Source: Pseudomonas sp. B21-040 (lineage in GTDB: Bacteria > Pseudomonadota > Gammaproteobacteria > Pseudomonadales > Pseudomonadaceae). From it: a stretch of 64,000 nt of DNA. Shown in pieces: positions 1-8,954 of this stretch. Below the pieces are notes generated by a model. The model saw only the letters and a program-made list of their open reading frames with translations, ran no database searches and was not told the origin of the DNA. Both the position numbers and the translations under genes were made by a program. Where the stretch lies: contig NZ_CP087176.1 of NCBI RefSeq assembly GCF_024748695.1, positions 5,945,501-6,009,500 of the forward strand, written 5' to 3'. Within the stretch, counting starts at the first letter, position 1, and every line of letters starts with the position of its first letter.

Positions 1-68
1 AAGGCATCGGTCAGGTGCGAACCGATAAAACCGGCGCCGCCGGTGATAAAAACAGGGCCGTCAGCCAT
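1..68 (-). CDS. NAD-dependent sugar epimerase/dehydratase, N-terminal fragment
   Basis: Only the first 22 codons lie in the window; the gene runs off the left edge. The ATG is at 66-68 (minus strand) and the protein opens MADGPVFITGGAGFIGSHLT. The GGAGFIGS stretch is the glycine-rich NAD-binding loop of the extended short-chain dehydrogenase fold used by UDP-sugar epimerases and dehydratases. Its start overlaps the stop of the upstream sugar-nucleotide-binding gene by 8 bases, so the two are probably co-translated and act on the same nucleotide sugar. The substrate cannot be judged from this fragment. Confidence 0.8.
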   Translation of the reverse strand, partial: MADGPVFITGGAGFIGSHLTDA

Positions 69-945
69 GGCGATAAAACCTGTCCAGTAAGCCCGGGAGT
101 GCCGCGCGCCAGGCGCGGGGCTTGATCCCGAACGTGTGCAAAATTTTCTTGCAGGCCAGCACCGCGTGTTGTGGCTCTTCGGCGGCATCCGGTCGCGCGG
201 CGTGAGCCTGGGCCGTCGGCGCTTCGATGGCCAACGGATGCAGGCTGCGTGCTTCAGTCAGGATGGCCTGCCCCAGCGCCAGCGGCGTGGTCGCCTCATG
301 CCCGGCGTAATGATAGGTGCCCCACAGCGGCGCTGCACAATCGAGTTGTTTGAGCACCGAAATGATCACCCGGGCTGCATCGTCGACCGGAGTCGGGTTG
401 CCCCGGCGGTCGTCGGCCAACAACAGTTCGTCAGGCGTTTCCGCTCGTGCAAGGAAGCGCCCGAGCGTGCCGTCAGGGCTGTCATCGAGCAACCAGCCAA
501 AACGCAGCAGTACGTGCTGTGGACAGGTTGCGCGAACGCTTTGTTCGATGCGCCACAGTGACTGACCGCGTAGCCCCAGAGGAACCGGCTCATCTTTTTC
601 GCTGTAGGCGGTGGCACGCGAGCCATCAAACACACGATAGCTCGAGGGTTGCAGCAGAACGATGTTGTGATGCTGGCACAGTTCGGCCAGACGCTCGATC
701 GACCGCTCCTGCCCGGCCAGACGCATTTCGCTGACCGTCTCTGCCTGAAACCAGTCGAAGTAGTAGGCGAGGTTGATCAACGCGTCCGGACGGGTGTCGT
801 CGAGCAGTTGCGTCAGGCTCGCGGCATCCCAGCCGTCTTGCGGGGGGCGGGGGGCGAGGAAACCGATGTCTTCCTCCGCACCGAGGCGAATCAGCGCCTG
901 CCCAAGGGCATTTCCGCCGCCCAGTAACATAAGGCGCATTCGCAT
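61..945 (-). CDS. RmlD-like sugar nucleotide-binding protein
   Basis: A 294-residue protein starting MRMRLMLLGGGNALGQALI, which resembles the nucleotide-binding start of dTDP-4-dehydrorhamnose reductase (RmlD)-like short-chain dehydrogenases, although the usual GxxGxxG is altered to GGGNALG. Later segments (SSYRVFDGS, LLRFGWLLDDS, GNPTPVDDAARVI, GTYHYAGHEATT) follow the RmlD pattern of substrate binding and a late PT-VDD motif. The classical Tyr-xxx-Lys pair is not obvious, because the expected region reads YSEKDEPVPLGLRGQSLWRIE. It could therefore be a weak or non-canonical reductase. It is coupled by overlap to the epimerase fragment downstream, suggesting a shared polysaccharide or nucleotide-sugar role. 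The family call is firm; the substrate is unknown. Confidence 0.75.
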   Translation of the reverse strand: MRMRLMLLGGGNALGQALIRLGAEEDIGFLAPRPPQDGWDAASLTQLLDDTRPDALINLAYYFDWFQAETVSEMRLAGQERSIERLAELCQHHNIVLLQPSSYRVFDGSRATAYSEKDEPVPLGLRGQSLWRIEQSVRATCPQHVLLRFGWLLDDSPDGTLGRFLARAETPDELLLADDRRGNPTPVDDAARVIISVLKQLDCAAPLWGTYHYAGHEATTPLALGQAILTEARSLHPLAIEAPTAQAHAARPDAAEEPQHAVLACKKILHTFGIKPRAWRAALPGLLDRFYRHG

Positions 946-1101
946 AGAGTCAGCAGGCCCAGTCTGATTGGAACGATGGCTTTATCGACAATGCCCGCAG
1001 GCAATGCCGTTGATAGTTGCCGGAATCGTTGCATTTTGCGGGTTTAGTGCGCAACCGTCATCCGTAAAGTGTAGATGCCCGGGATTTGTGCCGCCGGTGA
1101 T

Positions 1102-1204
1102 GGCCCCTTCGCGGGCAAGCCCGCTCCCACAGGGATCTCCTATGAATACAAAATTTATGAACAACAGAAACCACTGTGGGAGCGGGCTTGCCCGCGATGA
1201 GGCC
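1102..1204. repeat. REPIN (two inverted REP sequences)
   Basis: Two copies of the Pseudomonas REP core face each other: gcgggcaagcccgctcccac (1111-1130) and gtgggagcgggcttgcccgc (1177-1196), about 46 bases apart. Together they can form a long hairpin. The unit fills most of the 325-base gap between the sugar-nucleotide gene and lhr (946-1270). An open frame passes through it into lhr, but the repeat shows that this part is not coding. Nothing else was seen in the gap. Confidence 0.9.
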
Positions 1205-1270
1205 CTCAGGCTCGGCGAAGGGCTTGAATGGTACTTGCATCTGAACCACCCCACCCGCATAAATTACCCC

Positions 1271-4200
1271 ATGAATCTGCCCATTCCCACGGACGCTGCA
1301 CTGGCAGGCTTCCACCCCGCCGTCAGCGCCTGGTTCAGCAGTACCTTCCCGACGGTCACCGCCGCCCAGGCCCGGGCGTGGCCGTTGATTCGTCAGCGGC
1401 GCTCGACCCTGATCGCCGCGCCCACCGGGTCCGGCAAGACCCTCACCGCTTTCCTCGCGGTCATCGACGACCTGGTTCACCGGGGCCTGGAAACCGACGA
1501 CGGGCTGCCAGACGAAACCCTGGTGGTCTATGTCTCGCCGCTCAAGGCGTTGTCCAACGACATCCAGATCAACCTGCAAGACCCGCTCGCCGGGATCACC
1601 GAGCAATTGCGCGTGATGGGCCTGCCCCCATTACAGATCAACACCGCCGTGCGCACCGGCGATACACCGCAAAAAGATCGCTCGGCCATGCGCAAGACCG
1701 CACCGCACATTCTGGTGACCACGCCAGAATCCCTTTACGTGCTGCTCGGCTCCGATTCCGGCCGACAAATGCTCGGCACCACGCGCACGGTCATTGTCGA
1801 TGAAATTCACGCCATCGCCGCCAGTAAACGCGGCAGCCACCTGGCCTTGAGCCTTGAGCGATTGCAGGCGCTGTGCGCAGATCCGCTGGTGCGCATTGGT
1901 CTGTCAGCCACGCAAAAACCCATCGAAGCGGTGTCGCGTTTTCTGGTGGGCCGTGACCGCCCTTGCGAGATCGTCGACATCGGCCACGCCCGTCCACGGG
2001 ACCTGGACATCGAAGTGCCACCGGTGCCGCTATCGGCGGTCATGGCCAATGATGTGTGGGAGCTGGTCTATGACCGCCTCGCCGCCCTCGCCCGCGAACA
2101 CCGGACCACACTGATTTTCGTCAACACCCGGCGACTCGCCGAACGCTTGAGCCGGCACCTGAGCGAACGCCTGGGCAAGGACGCCGTCGCCGCCCACCAC
2201 GGCAGCCTGGCCAAAGAGTTTCGCCTGGACGCCGAACAACGGCTCAAGCGCGGCGACCTGCAAGTGCTGATCGCCACCGCTTCGCTGGAATTGGGCATCG
2301 ACATTGGCGACGTAGACCTGGTGTGCCAAATCGCCTCGCCGCGCTCGATTTCAGGGTTTCTGCAACGGGTCGGCCGCTCCGGGCACCAAGTCGGCGGTAC
2401 GCCCAAGGGCCGTTTGTTTGCCACCACTCGCGACGACCTGATCGAATGCGCCGCCCTGCTCGACTGTGTACGACGCGGCGAACTCGATACGTTGCAGATC
2501 CCCGAGGCACCGCTGGACGTGCTCGCCCAGCAAATCATTGCCGAGGTCAGTTGCCAGGAATGGCCGGAACAGGCGCTGCTGGAGATGTTGCGCAACGCCT
2601 CGCCCTACGCCGGGCTCGACGAAAAGCACTATCAGGCGCTGCTGCACATGCTTGCCGAGGGTTACAACGGTCGTCAGGGTATCCGCAGCGCTTACCTGCA
2701 TCGCGACGCCGTGACCCGTACTTTACGCGGTCGTCGGGGTGCCAAACTGACCGCCGTGACCAGTGGCGGGACTATTCCGGACAACGCCGACTACAGCGTC
2801 TTGCTGGAGCCCCAAGGGCTGAACATCGGCAGCGTCAACGAAGACTTTGCGGTGGAAAGCATTGCCGGGGATGTGTTCCAGCTGGGCAATACCTCCTACC
2901 GGATCCTGCGGGTCGACACTGGCAAGGTCCGGGTCGAAGACGCTCAGGGGCAACCGCCGACCATTCCGTTCTGGCTCGGTGAAGCGCCCGGTCGCAGCGC
3001 CGAACTGTCCTTTGCCGTCGCTCGCTTGCAGGCGCACCTCGACGACCTGCTCGGCGCCACACCGGGCCATCTGCAACCGGCCCTCGACTGGCTGACCGAC
3101 ACCCTCGGCCTCAACCTCGACAGCGCCGGGCAACTGGTGGATTACCTCGCCCGTGCGCGCCTGACGCTCGGCGCCCTGCCGTCACAAGACACGCTGCTGA
3201 TGGAGCGGTTTTTCGACGAGTCCGGCGGTACACAACTGATCATCCACACGCCGTTCGGCAGCCGCATCAACCGGGCCTGGGGCCTGGCCCTGCGCAAACG
3301 CTTCTGCCGCACCTTCAACTTCGAATTGCAGGCCGCCGCCAGCGAAGACGCCATTGTCCTGTCGCTGTCCACCAGCCACAGTTTCGAACTCGACGATGTC
3401 TGGCGCTACCTGCACAGCAACAGCGCCGAGCACATCCTGATTCAAGCAGTGCTCGACGCGCCGTTGTTCGGTGTGCGCTGGCGCTGGAATGCCGGCGTCG
3501 CCCTGGCATTGCCGCGCTACAGTGGCGGACGCAAAGTCCCGCCGCAGATCCAGCGGATGAAAAGCGAAGACTTGATTGCCAGCGTCTTCCCCGACCAGAT
3601 TGCCTGCGTGGAAAACCTCGCCGGCGAGCGCGAAATTCCCGACCATCCGCTGGTGGAGCAAACCCTCGACGATTGCCTGCACGAGGCGATGGACAGTGAC
3701 GGCTGGCTGGCGCTGCTGCGGCGCATGGAACGCGGTGATGTGCGGCTGATCAGCCGTGACTTGCCGGCGCCCTCCCCTTTGGCGGCCGAAATCCTCAGCG
3801 CCCGGCCCTACACTTTTCTCGACGATGCGCCGCTGGAAGAACGCCGCACGCAAGCGGTGCTCAACCGTCGCTGGACCGACCCGCAATCCACTGACGACCT
3901 CGGCGCGCTGGATGCCGAGGCGATTCAAGCGGTGCGCGATGAGGCTTGGCCGACACCTTCCGGCATCGATGAGATGCACGAGGCATTGATGAGCCTGGCG
4001 TGCATCACCGACGCGGAAGCGCAGGCCAATCCGCACTGGCTCGATTGGCTGAACGCCTTGGCCGACAGCGGTCGCGCCAGCCTTTTGCGGATCAACGCCA
4101 GGCAATCATTGTGGCTGGCACTGGAGCGACTCACCTGTTTCAAATCGATTTATCCACAGGCCAGGTTGTTGCCGGCACTGCAAGCGCTACCCGGCTTCGA

Positions 4201-5587
4201 TGAAGTCTGGGAGCCCGACGAAGCGATGCTTGAAGTGATCCGCGCGCGGCTCAGCGCCTTCGGGCCGTTACCGCTCGACGCCATTGCCGAACCGCTTGGA
4301 TTGACAGTGAATCAAGTCACCCAGGCCTTGGCCCAACTGGAACGCGAAGGCTATGTATTGCGCGGTCGCTTCACACCCGGCGCCAGTGTGGAGCAATGGT
4401 GCGAACGGCATCTGCTGGCACGAATTCACCGCTACACGGTCAAGCGTCTACGTCGGGAAATCGAGCCGGTGGCGTTGCAGGACTTCATGCGTTTTCTGTT
4501 CGACTGGCAGCACCTGTCGGCGGCGACTCAAGGCCAGGGCAGTGCCGTATTGCCGGCGATCATCAGTCAGTTCGAAGGCTACCCGGCCGCTGCGTCAGCC
4601 TGGGACAGCGATATGTTGCCCGGACGTATCAAAGACTATTCGCCGGGCTGGCTGGATGACCTGTGCCGAAGCGGAAAACTCGTCTGGACACGCCTGACCG
4701 CTCGCAACAAAGGCGCCAGCACGGCACTGCGCAGCACACCCATTGTGTTGTTGCCGCGCGGCCAGATCGGGTTATGGGTCAGCTTGACCGAGCAGACACC
4801 GGTCAGCGAGTTGTCGCCCAAGACGCAAAAGGTCTATGAAGCGCTCAGCCAACATGGCGCGCTGTTTTTCGATGAGTTGATTCATGAAGCGCACCTGTTG
4901 CGCTCGGAACTGGAAATCGCCTTGCAGGAATTGGTCGGTGCGGGGCTTGTGAACGCTGACAGCTTCGCCGGGTTGCGGGCGCTGATTACCCCGGCCAGCA
5001 AACGCCAGAATCGCAGCAGCCGACGCGGGCGCGGAGCGTTTGTGGGCGGCATGGACGATGCCGGTCGCTGGGCCCTGTTGCGACGCGGGCCTGCCGCGCC
5101 GGTTGTGGATAACAAACGCCCGGCGCCCACACCCAACGAAACCCTGGAACACATCGCCATGACCTTGCTGCGGCGCTATGGCGTGGTGTTCTGGCGCTTG
5201 CTGGAGCGTGAGGCGGATTGGCTGCCAAGTTGGCGCGAATTGCTGCGCACATTTCACCGACTGGAGGCACGGGGCGAAATACGTGGCGGGCGGTTTGTCA
5301 GTGGTCTGGCGGGGGAGCAGTTTGCGCTGCCCGAGGCGATCCCGTTACTACGCGAAGTACGCCGACGGCCGCATGACGGCAGTTTGATCGCGGTGTGCGG
5401 GGTTGACCCGCTGAACCTGGCAGGCACGCTTTTACCGGGCGTGAAAGTGCCGGCGTTGGCGAATAATCGGCTGGTGTACCGCGATGGATTGCCGGCGGCG
5501 GCGGAGATTGCCGGCAAGCAGCATTTCTGGATGGAGCTGGATCAGCAGGCGACTGCTGAATTGCACAACAAACTGATCCGGCATTGA
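1271..5587 (+). CDS. lhr: Large ATP-dependent helicase Lhr
   Basis: A 1438-residue superfamily 2 helicase. Visible motifs are Walker A APTGSGKT (about residue 51), VSPLKALSND, TTPESLYVLL, Walker B VDEIHA (about 176), SATQKP (motif III), LELGIDIGDVDLV and QRVGRSGHQVGG (motif VI). The roughly 900 residues after the helicase core, with winged-helix-like segments, match the long Lhr class that includes E. coli Lhr (about 1538 residues), linked to DNA repair. The start chosen is the ATG at 1271: the longer open frame upstream runs through a REPIN and is not credible. No strong Shine-Dalgarno sequence precedes this ATG, so the exact start is the weakest part. The gene stands alone between a REPIN and a cruciform repeat. 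Confidence 0.9.
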   Translation: MNLPIPTDAALAGFHPAVSAWFSSTFPTVTAAQARAWPLIRQRRSTLIAAPTGSGKTLTAFLAVIDDLVHRGLETDDGLPDETLVVYVSPLKALSNDIQINLQDPLAGITEQLRVMGLPPLQINTAVRTGDTPQKDRSAMRKTAPHILVTTPESLYVLLGSDSGRQMLGTTRTVIVDEIHAIAASKRGSHLALSLERLQALCADPLVRIGLSATQKPIEAVSRFLVGRDRPCEIVDIGHARPRDLDIEVPPVPLSAVMANDVWELVYDRLAALAREHRTTLIFVNTRRLAERLSRHLSERLGKDAVAAHHGSLAKEFRLDAEQRLKRGDLQVLIATASLELGIDIGDVDLVCQIASPRSISGFLQRVGRSGHQVGGTPKGRLFATTRDDLIECAALLDCVRRGELDTLQIPEAPLDVLAQQIIAEVSCQEWPEQALLEMLRNASPYAGLDEKHYQALLHMLAEGYNGRQGIRSAYLHRDAVTRTLRGRRGAKLTAVTSGGTIPDNADYSVLLEPQGLNIGSVNEDFAVESIAGDVFQLGNTSYRILRVDTGKVRVEDAQGQPPTIPFWLGEAPGRSAELSFAVARLQAHLDDLLGATPGHLQPALDWLTDTLGLNLDSAGQLVDYLARARLTLGALPSQDTLLMERFFDESGGTQLIIHTPFGSRINRAWGLALRKRFCRTFNFELQAAASEDAIVLSLSTSHSFELDDVWRYLHSNSAEHILIQAVLDAPLFGVRWRWNAGVALALPRYSGGRKVPPQIQRMKSEDLIASVFPDQIACVENLAGEREIPDHPLVEQTLDDCLHEAMDSDGWLALLRRMERGDVRLISRDLPAPSPLAAEILSARPYTFLDDAPLEERRTQAVLNRRWTDPQSTDDLGALDAEAIQAVRDEAWPTPSGIDEMHEALMSLACITDAEAQANPHWLDWLNALADSGRASLLRINARQSLWLALERLTCFKSIYPQARLLPALQALPGFDEVWEPDEAMLEVIRARLSAFGPLPLDAIAEPLGLTVNQVTQALAQLEREGYVLRGRFTPGASVEQWCERHLLARIHRYTVKRLRREIEPVALQDFMRFLFDWQHLSAATQGQGSAVLPAIISQFEGYPAAASAWDSDMLPGRIKDYSPGWLDDLCRSGKLVWTRLTARNKGASTALRSTPIVLLPRGQIGLWVSLTEQTPVSELSPKTQKVYEALSQHGALFFDELIHEAHLLRSELEIALQELVGAGLVNADSFAGLRALITPASKRQNRSSRRGRGAFVGGMDDAGRWALLRRGPAAPVVDNKRPAPTPNETLEHIAMTLLRRYGVVFWRLLEREADWLPSWRELLRTFHRLEARGEIRGGRFVSGLAGEQFALPEAIPLLREVRRRPHDGSLIAVCGVDPLNLAGTLLPGVKVPALANNRLVYRDGLPAAAEIAGKQHFWMELDQQATAELHNKLIRH

Positions 5588-5692
5588 TCGTTCCCACGCT
5601 CTGCGTGGGAATGCAGCCAGAGACGCTCTGCGTCTCAAGAGTGGACGCGGAGCGTCCGGTGAGGCATTCCCACGCAGAGCGTGGGAACGATC
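5586..5692. repeat. Nested cruciform repeat with 29-bp perfect arms
   Basis: The segment 5586-5614 is the exact reverse complement of 5664-5692 (arm begins gatcgttcccacgctctgcg). Each arm is itself a hairpin (cccacgc-tct-gcgtggg). The interior holds two further short dyads, gacgctctgcgtc (5622-5634) and gacgcggagcgtc (5644-5656). The element starts within the lhr stop codon and ends just after the converging MscS gene. It has the look of a dispersed intergenic repeat of Pseudomonas, and may serve as a bidirectional terminator or a small mobile element. Confidence 0.85.
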
Positions 5693-5702
5693 TGTCCTGG
5701 TA

Positions 5703-7826
5703 CTACTGGGTACGCGGCTGATCCGGCAGCAAAACCGACGAATGCTCCGGCGCCAGCCCGCCCTCTCCCTCATCCACCTGCCGCTGGGGAATAAAAACCT
5801 GCTGTGGATAAGTCTGCGCGAAATGCACCCAAGGGCTGTTATCCACAAGCTTTTTCAATCGCTGGTTGAAGGCTCGGCTCACCGCATACTGCCCGCCCGA
5901 CACCGTACGGAACTGCGCCGTCAGCACCACGCCGTTGAGGTCCATTTTGTCGACCCCGAATACGTCGAGCGGTCCTTGCAGGTTGTACTTGAGAAACGGG
6001 TCGTCGCTGATCGAATGCCCGGCCTCGCGAATCAACTCAATCGCCTTGTCGACATCCGTGTCGTAGGTGAACTGCACCGAGAAGAACGCATAAGCAAACT
6101 GTCGGGACTGGTTGGTCACCGCCTTGATCTGGCCGAACGGCACCGAGTGCACAAAGCCCTTGCCGTCACGCAGACGCAGGGTGCGAATGGTCAGGCCTTC
6201 GACCGTGCCGGCATGCCCGGAATCGAGCACCACCCAATCGCCAATCGACAGGGTGTCTTCGATGATGATGAATAGCCCGGTAATCACATCCTGCACCAGT
6301 TGCTGGGAGCCGAAACCGATGGCCAGCCCCACCACCCCGGCGCCGGCCAGAAACGGCGCGACATTGATCCCGAGATTGGCCATGGTGGTGATCGCACAGA
6401 TCACCACCAGCAGGATTTTGATCGCATTGCGCAGCAGCGGCAGGATGGTTTTCACCCGCGTGCTCGGTTGGCGTGCCGAGCGTTTGCTGACCGGTGGTTT
6501 CAGGGCCTCCTGAATCGCCGTGTCGAGCACCACCCAGACCATCCAGGTCATCAGGAAAATCAAGCCGATGCGGCTCAGCGAATCACTGATCGCCCGGCCG
6601 ACCGAATTGCTCACCGCGAACTCGAAGAGTGACACCCCCCAGATACGTCCCAGGATGTCGATGAACACAATTGCCATGCCGATCCGCAGCAAGGCGTGAG
6701 AAAGGCTCAGGAAGCGCTCTTTATAGGCATTGCTACGCCGTACCGCTTGCTCGCTGCGGGACTTGAACAGGTGATGCAACGTGGTGCTGAGGAACACCGT
6801 CGCGATCAACAGAACCGTGGTGAGCAGTGCACTGCGCAACACCTGCTGATTGTCATCGCTGATGCTGACCAGGTTCATGATCGACACCATCACCATCAAC
6901 AGGATCGGCCAGTACCACAGGCCGGAAAATATCCGCAGCGTCTCGCGCAGTGCAGGCTGACTCTGACGCTGGGCCAACGGCAGAACGCGGATCAGATGCG
7001 CGACTGGACGACGCATTTTGATCACCAGCAAACCGAAGGAAATCGACGCCCCCAGCCCGGTCAATACCGCGATGCTGCTGGTGAGATTGCCGCCCAATTG
7101 GTGGGCGATTTGCGGGCTGGTCAGGGCATCGCTGATCGCGACCAGAAAGCCGATGCCAAACAGTGGTCGCGGGCTGAACTGACGAAGGATCTGCACCGCC
7201 CGGCGCTTGTGCCCGGTGTTGAACAGGACCACCAGCGTCATGACCAGCGAGGCGGCAAAGATCCCGCTGCTGGTGGCATAGGCGAAACACAGCGCCAGCG
7301 CCCGCCCGGCTGACACGGGCAGGAAGTGGCTGACAAAAATCGTCAGCGGCAGGCTGACCAGCGCCGGAATGCTGTAAGGCAATGCATAACCGAGCACGGC
7401 TTGGCCGCGTTCTCGTGTGAGCAGCAAGCGGTGCTCGCTCAGTCGCTTGGCCAACAACCCGCCGAGCAGCCAGAGCAACGCAAAGACGCCCACCCACACG
7501 CCGGACAACAGCAGGAAATCCCCCGCCACGCTCCAGCTGGAACGCGCCGATGGATGATTGACCAGTTGATCCACTTCATCCGCCGCGCGGTCTGCGCGCA
7601 GACGCCAGGCGTCGACCAGGCCTTCGTTGAGATCGAGTTTGCCCTGGACCTCATCAATGCTCGAACTGATGGCCCCCAGCAAACCGCCCTGGACCAGCGG
7701 TTCCGGGTGAGCCGGTGGCGTCGCGGCGCTGCTGGCCGGCATGCCCGGCAGCGCTGCCGCTTGCAGCCCGACGCTGGTGGTGAACAGAAGTAGCGCCAGC
7801 CATATCGCAGTCTTGAACGGATGCAA
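5703..7826 (-). CDS. MscS-type mechanosensitive ion channel, multi-TM
   Basis: A 707-residue inner membrane protein. It opens with a cleavable-looking signal peptide (hydrophobic core IWLALLLFTTSVGL, cleavage near AAA-LPG). A periplasmic region and many hydrophobic spans follow, then the MscS pore and beta domain near residues 470-640 (AGAGVVGLAIGFGSQQLVQD, followed by DTLSIGDWV and a GTVEGLTIRTLRLRD turn). The architecture and length resemble the E. coli YbiO class, which releases solutes on hypo-osmotic shock. The start is TTG at 7824-7826, chosen because AAGGAG lies nine bases upstream and the signal peptide begins there. It converges on lhr across the cruciform repeat. Confidence 0.88.
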   Translation of the reverse strand: MHPFKTAIWLALLLFTTSVGLQAAALPGMPASSAATPPAHPEPLVQGGLLGAISSSIDEVQGKLDLNEGLVDAWRLRADRAADEVDQLVNHPSARSSWSVAGDFLLLSGVWVGVFALLWLLGGLLAKRLSEHRLLLTRERGQAVLGYALPYSIPALVSLPLTIFVSHFLPVSAGRALALCFAYATSSGIFAASLVMTLVVLFNTGHKRRAVQILRQFSPRPLFGIGFLVAISDALTSPQIAHQLGGNLTSSIAVLTGLGASISFGLLVIKMRRPVAHLIRVLPLAQRQSQPALRETLRIFSGLWYWPILLMVMVSIMNLVSISDDNQQVLRSALLTTVLLIATVFLSTTLHHLFKSRSEQAVRRSNAYKERFLSLSHALLRIGMAIVFIDILGRIWGVSLFEFAVSNSVGRAISDSLSRIGLIFLMTWMVWVVLDTAIQEALKPPVSKRSARQPSTRVKTILPLLRNAIKILLVVICAITTMANLGINVAPFLAGAGVVGLAIGFGSQQLVQDVITGLFIIIEDTLSIGDWVVLDSGHAGTVEGLTIRTLRLRDGKGFVHSVPFGQIKAVTNQSRQFAYAFFSVQFTYDTDVDKAIELIREAGHSISDDPFLKYNLQGPLDVFGVDKMDLNGVVLTAQFRTVSGGQYAVSRAFNQRLKKLVDNSPWVHFAQTYPQQVFIPQRQVDEGEGGLAPEHSSVLLPDQPRTQ

Positions 7827-8079
7827 AACGCGGTGCTCCTTTTAGTGAGTCGATATGAACACGAAAGATCGCAGCCTTCGGCCGCGCCTACAAGCGTAGA
7901 CCGGCAGGAAGTTTCAGACCTGGCGGTGTATGCGGGGCCAGCCCGATTGCTGCCGTACATCGCCCCCACGTTGGTTATTTTGTGGGCCTGTACCGTCCGT
8001 AGTTCCGTCGAAACTTTCTCGCTCGCCCCGCAGTCATCAAAAGACAGGGTTGTTCGAAGACCATCAGGCGGGAGGCGGC
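7827..8079. other. Intergenic region with no recognised gene
   Basis: This 253-base stretch separates the divergent MscS gene and the lipid operon. It must contain promoters for both directions, but I could not find a convincing pair of -35/-10 boxes. A short run agatcgcagccttcggc near 7865 resembles a common Pseudomonas intergenic repeat fragment. Nothing else was supported. Confidence 0.5.
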
Positions 8080-8160
8080 ATGGCGGCGATTCATGTGGGT
8101 AGTTCAGGCTGGCGCTACAGCGTCCCCGGCAAACCGGTGGCCGAAGGCGTGCTGCCATGA
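8080..8160 (+). pseudogene. 26-codon ORF, possible DUF72 remnant
   Basis: An ATG at 8080 follows a good ribosome binding site (cgggagg, 5-7 bases upstream). The reading frame begins [13 protein letters not shown], which resembles the very start of DUF72 proteins (typically an I-x-x-G-x-SGW-x-Y opening). It then stops after 26 codons, and its TGA overlaps the ATG of the next gene (ATGA). DUF72 proteins are about 250 residues, so this looks like a gene that lost its middle and end while keeping start signal and coupling. Alternatively it is a leader peptide that couples translation to the operon. The DUF72 likeness rests on 13 residues only. Confidence 0.35.
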
Positions 8161-8954
8161 ACGTTTCCGAGCCGCTTGGCGCCGCCGACGAGCCATCGCC
8201 TATCCTCACCGCCGTGCGCAGCTTCACCGTGCTGACGGTCAACACGCACAAAGGGTTTACCGCGCTCAACCGGCGTTTCATCCTCCCGGAGTTGCGTGAA
8301 GCGGTGCGCAGCGTGTCCGCCGACGTGGTGTTTTTGCAGGAAGTCCACGGCACCCATGAACAGCATCCGCGGCGCTACAGCGATTGGCCGACGATGCCGC
8401 AATACGAATTCCTCGCCGACACCCTGTGGCCGCAGTTTGCCTATGGCCGCAATGCGGTTTACCCGGCGGGCGATCACGGCAATGCGCTGCTGTCGAAATT
8501 CCAGATCATTCGCCATGACAACCTCGACGTCTCGATCAGCGGCCATGAAAACCGCGGCATCCTGCATTGCGTGTTACGCCTGCCCGGTGACGGTCAGGAG
8601 GTTCACGCCATTTGCGTGCACCTGGGGCTGCGCGAAACCCATCGCACCGAACAGCTCAAGCTATTGAGCCGACGCCTGGCACAGTTGCCGGACGATGCTG
8701 CGGTGATCGTGGCCGGCGACTTCAATGACTGGCGCCAACGCGCCGATGCGTTGCTCAAACCCTGCGGACTGCGCGAAGTGTTCGCCGAACATCACGGCAA
8801 ACCGGCGCGCAGTTTTCCTGCGCGAATGCCGGCACTTCGACTAGACCGCATCTACGTGCGCAACCTCAAGGCCCACCGTCCGCAAGTGCTGGCGGCGCGT
8901 CCCTGGTCACACCTTTCCGACCATGCACCGCTGTCGGTGGAGATCGAGCTATGA
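8157..8954 (+). CDS. Endonuclease/exonuclease/phosphatase family protein (YbhP-like)
   Basis: A 265-residue protein of the EEP superfamily. It shows NTHKGF near residue 28 and VVFLQEVHG (metal-binding Glu) near 60. [15 protein letters not shown] and VAGDFNDW (Asp-Asn pair) near 185 follow, with [16 protein letters not shown] (catalytic His) at the end. All the usual catalytic positions are present. The ATG overlaps the stop of the short upstream ORF, and its TGA overlaps the ATG of the cardiolipin synthase gene. The E. coli ybhP-clsB-ybhN cluster has the same order, which points to a role with membrane lipids. Whether it cuts nucleic acid, phosphoesters or phospholipid is not known from sequence. 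Confidence 0.88.
   Translation: MNVSEPLGAADEPSPILTAVRSFTVLTVNTHKGFTALNRRFILPELREAVRSVSADVVFLQEVHGTHEQHPRRYSDWPTMPQYEFLADTLWPQFAYGRNAVYPAGDHGNALLSKFQIIRHDNLDVSISGHENRGILHCVLRLPGDGQEVHAICVHLGLRETHRTEQLKLLSRRLAQLPDDAAVIVAGDFNDWRQRADALLKPCGLREVFAEHHGKPARSFPARMPALRLDRIYVRNLKAHRPQVLAARPWSHLSDHAPLSVEIEL

Noticed and set aside
1173..1202. REP pairs considered as CRISPR repeats.
   Set aside because: They occur as single inverted pairs with no regular spacers or cas genes.
968..1270. A 101-codon N-terminal extension of lhr.
   Set aside because: The sequence consists largely of a REPIN, and the extension has no similarity to helicase starts.
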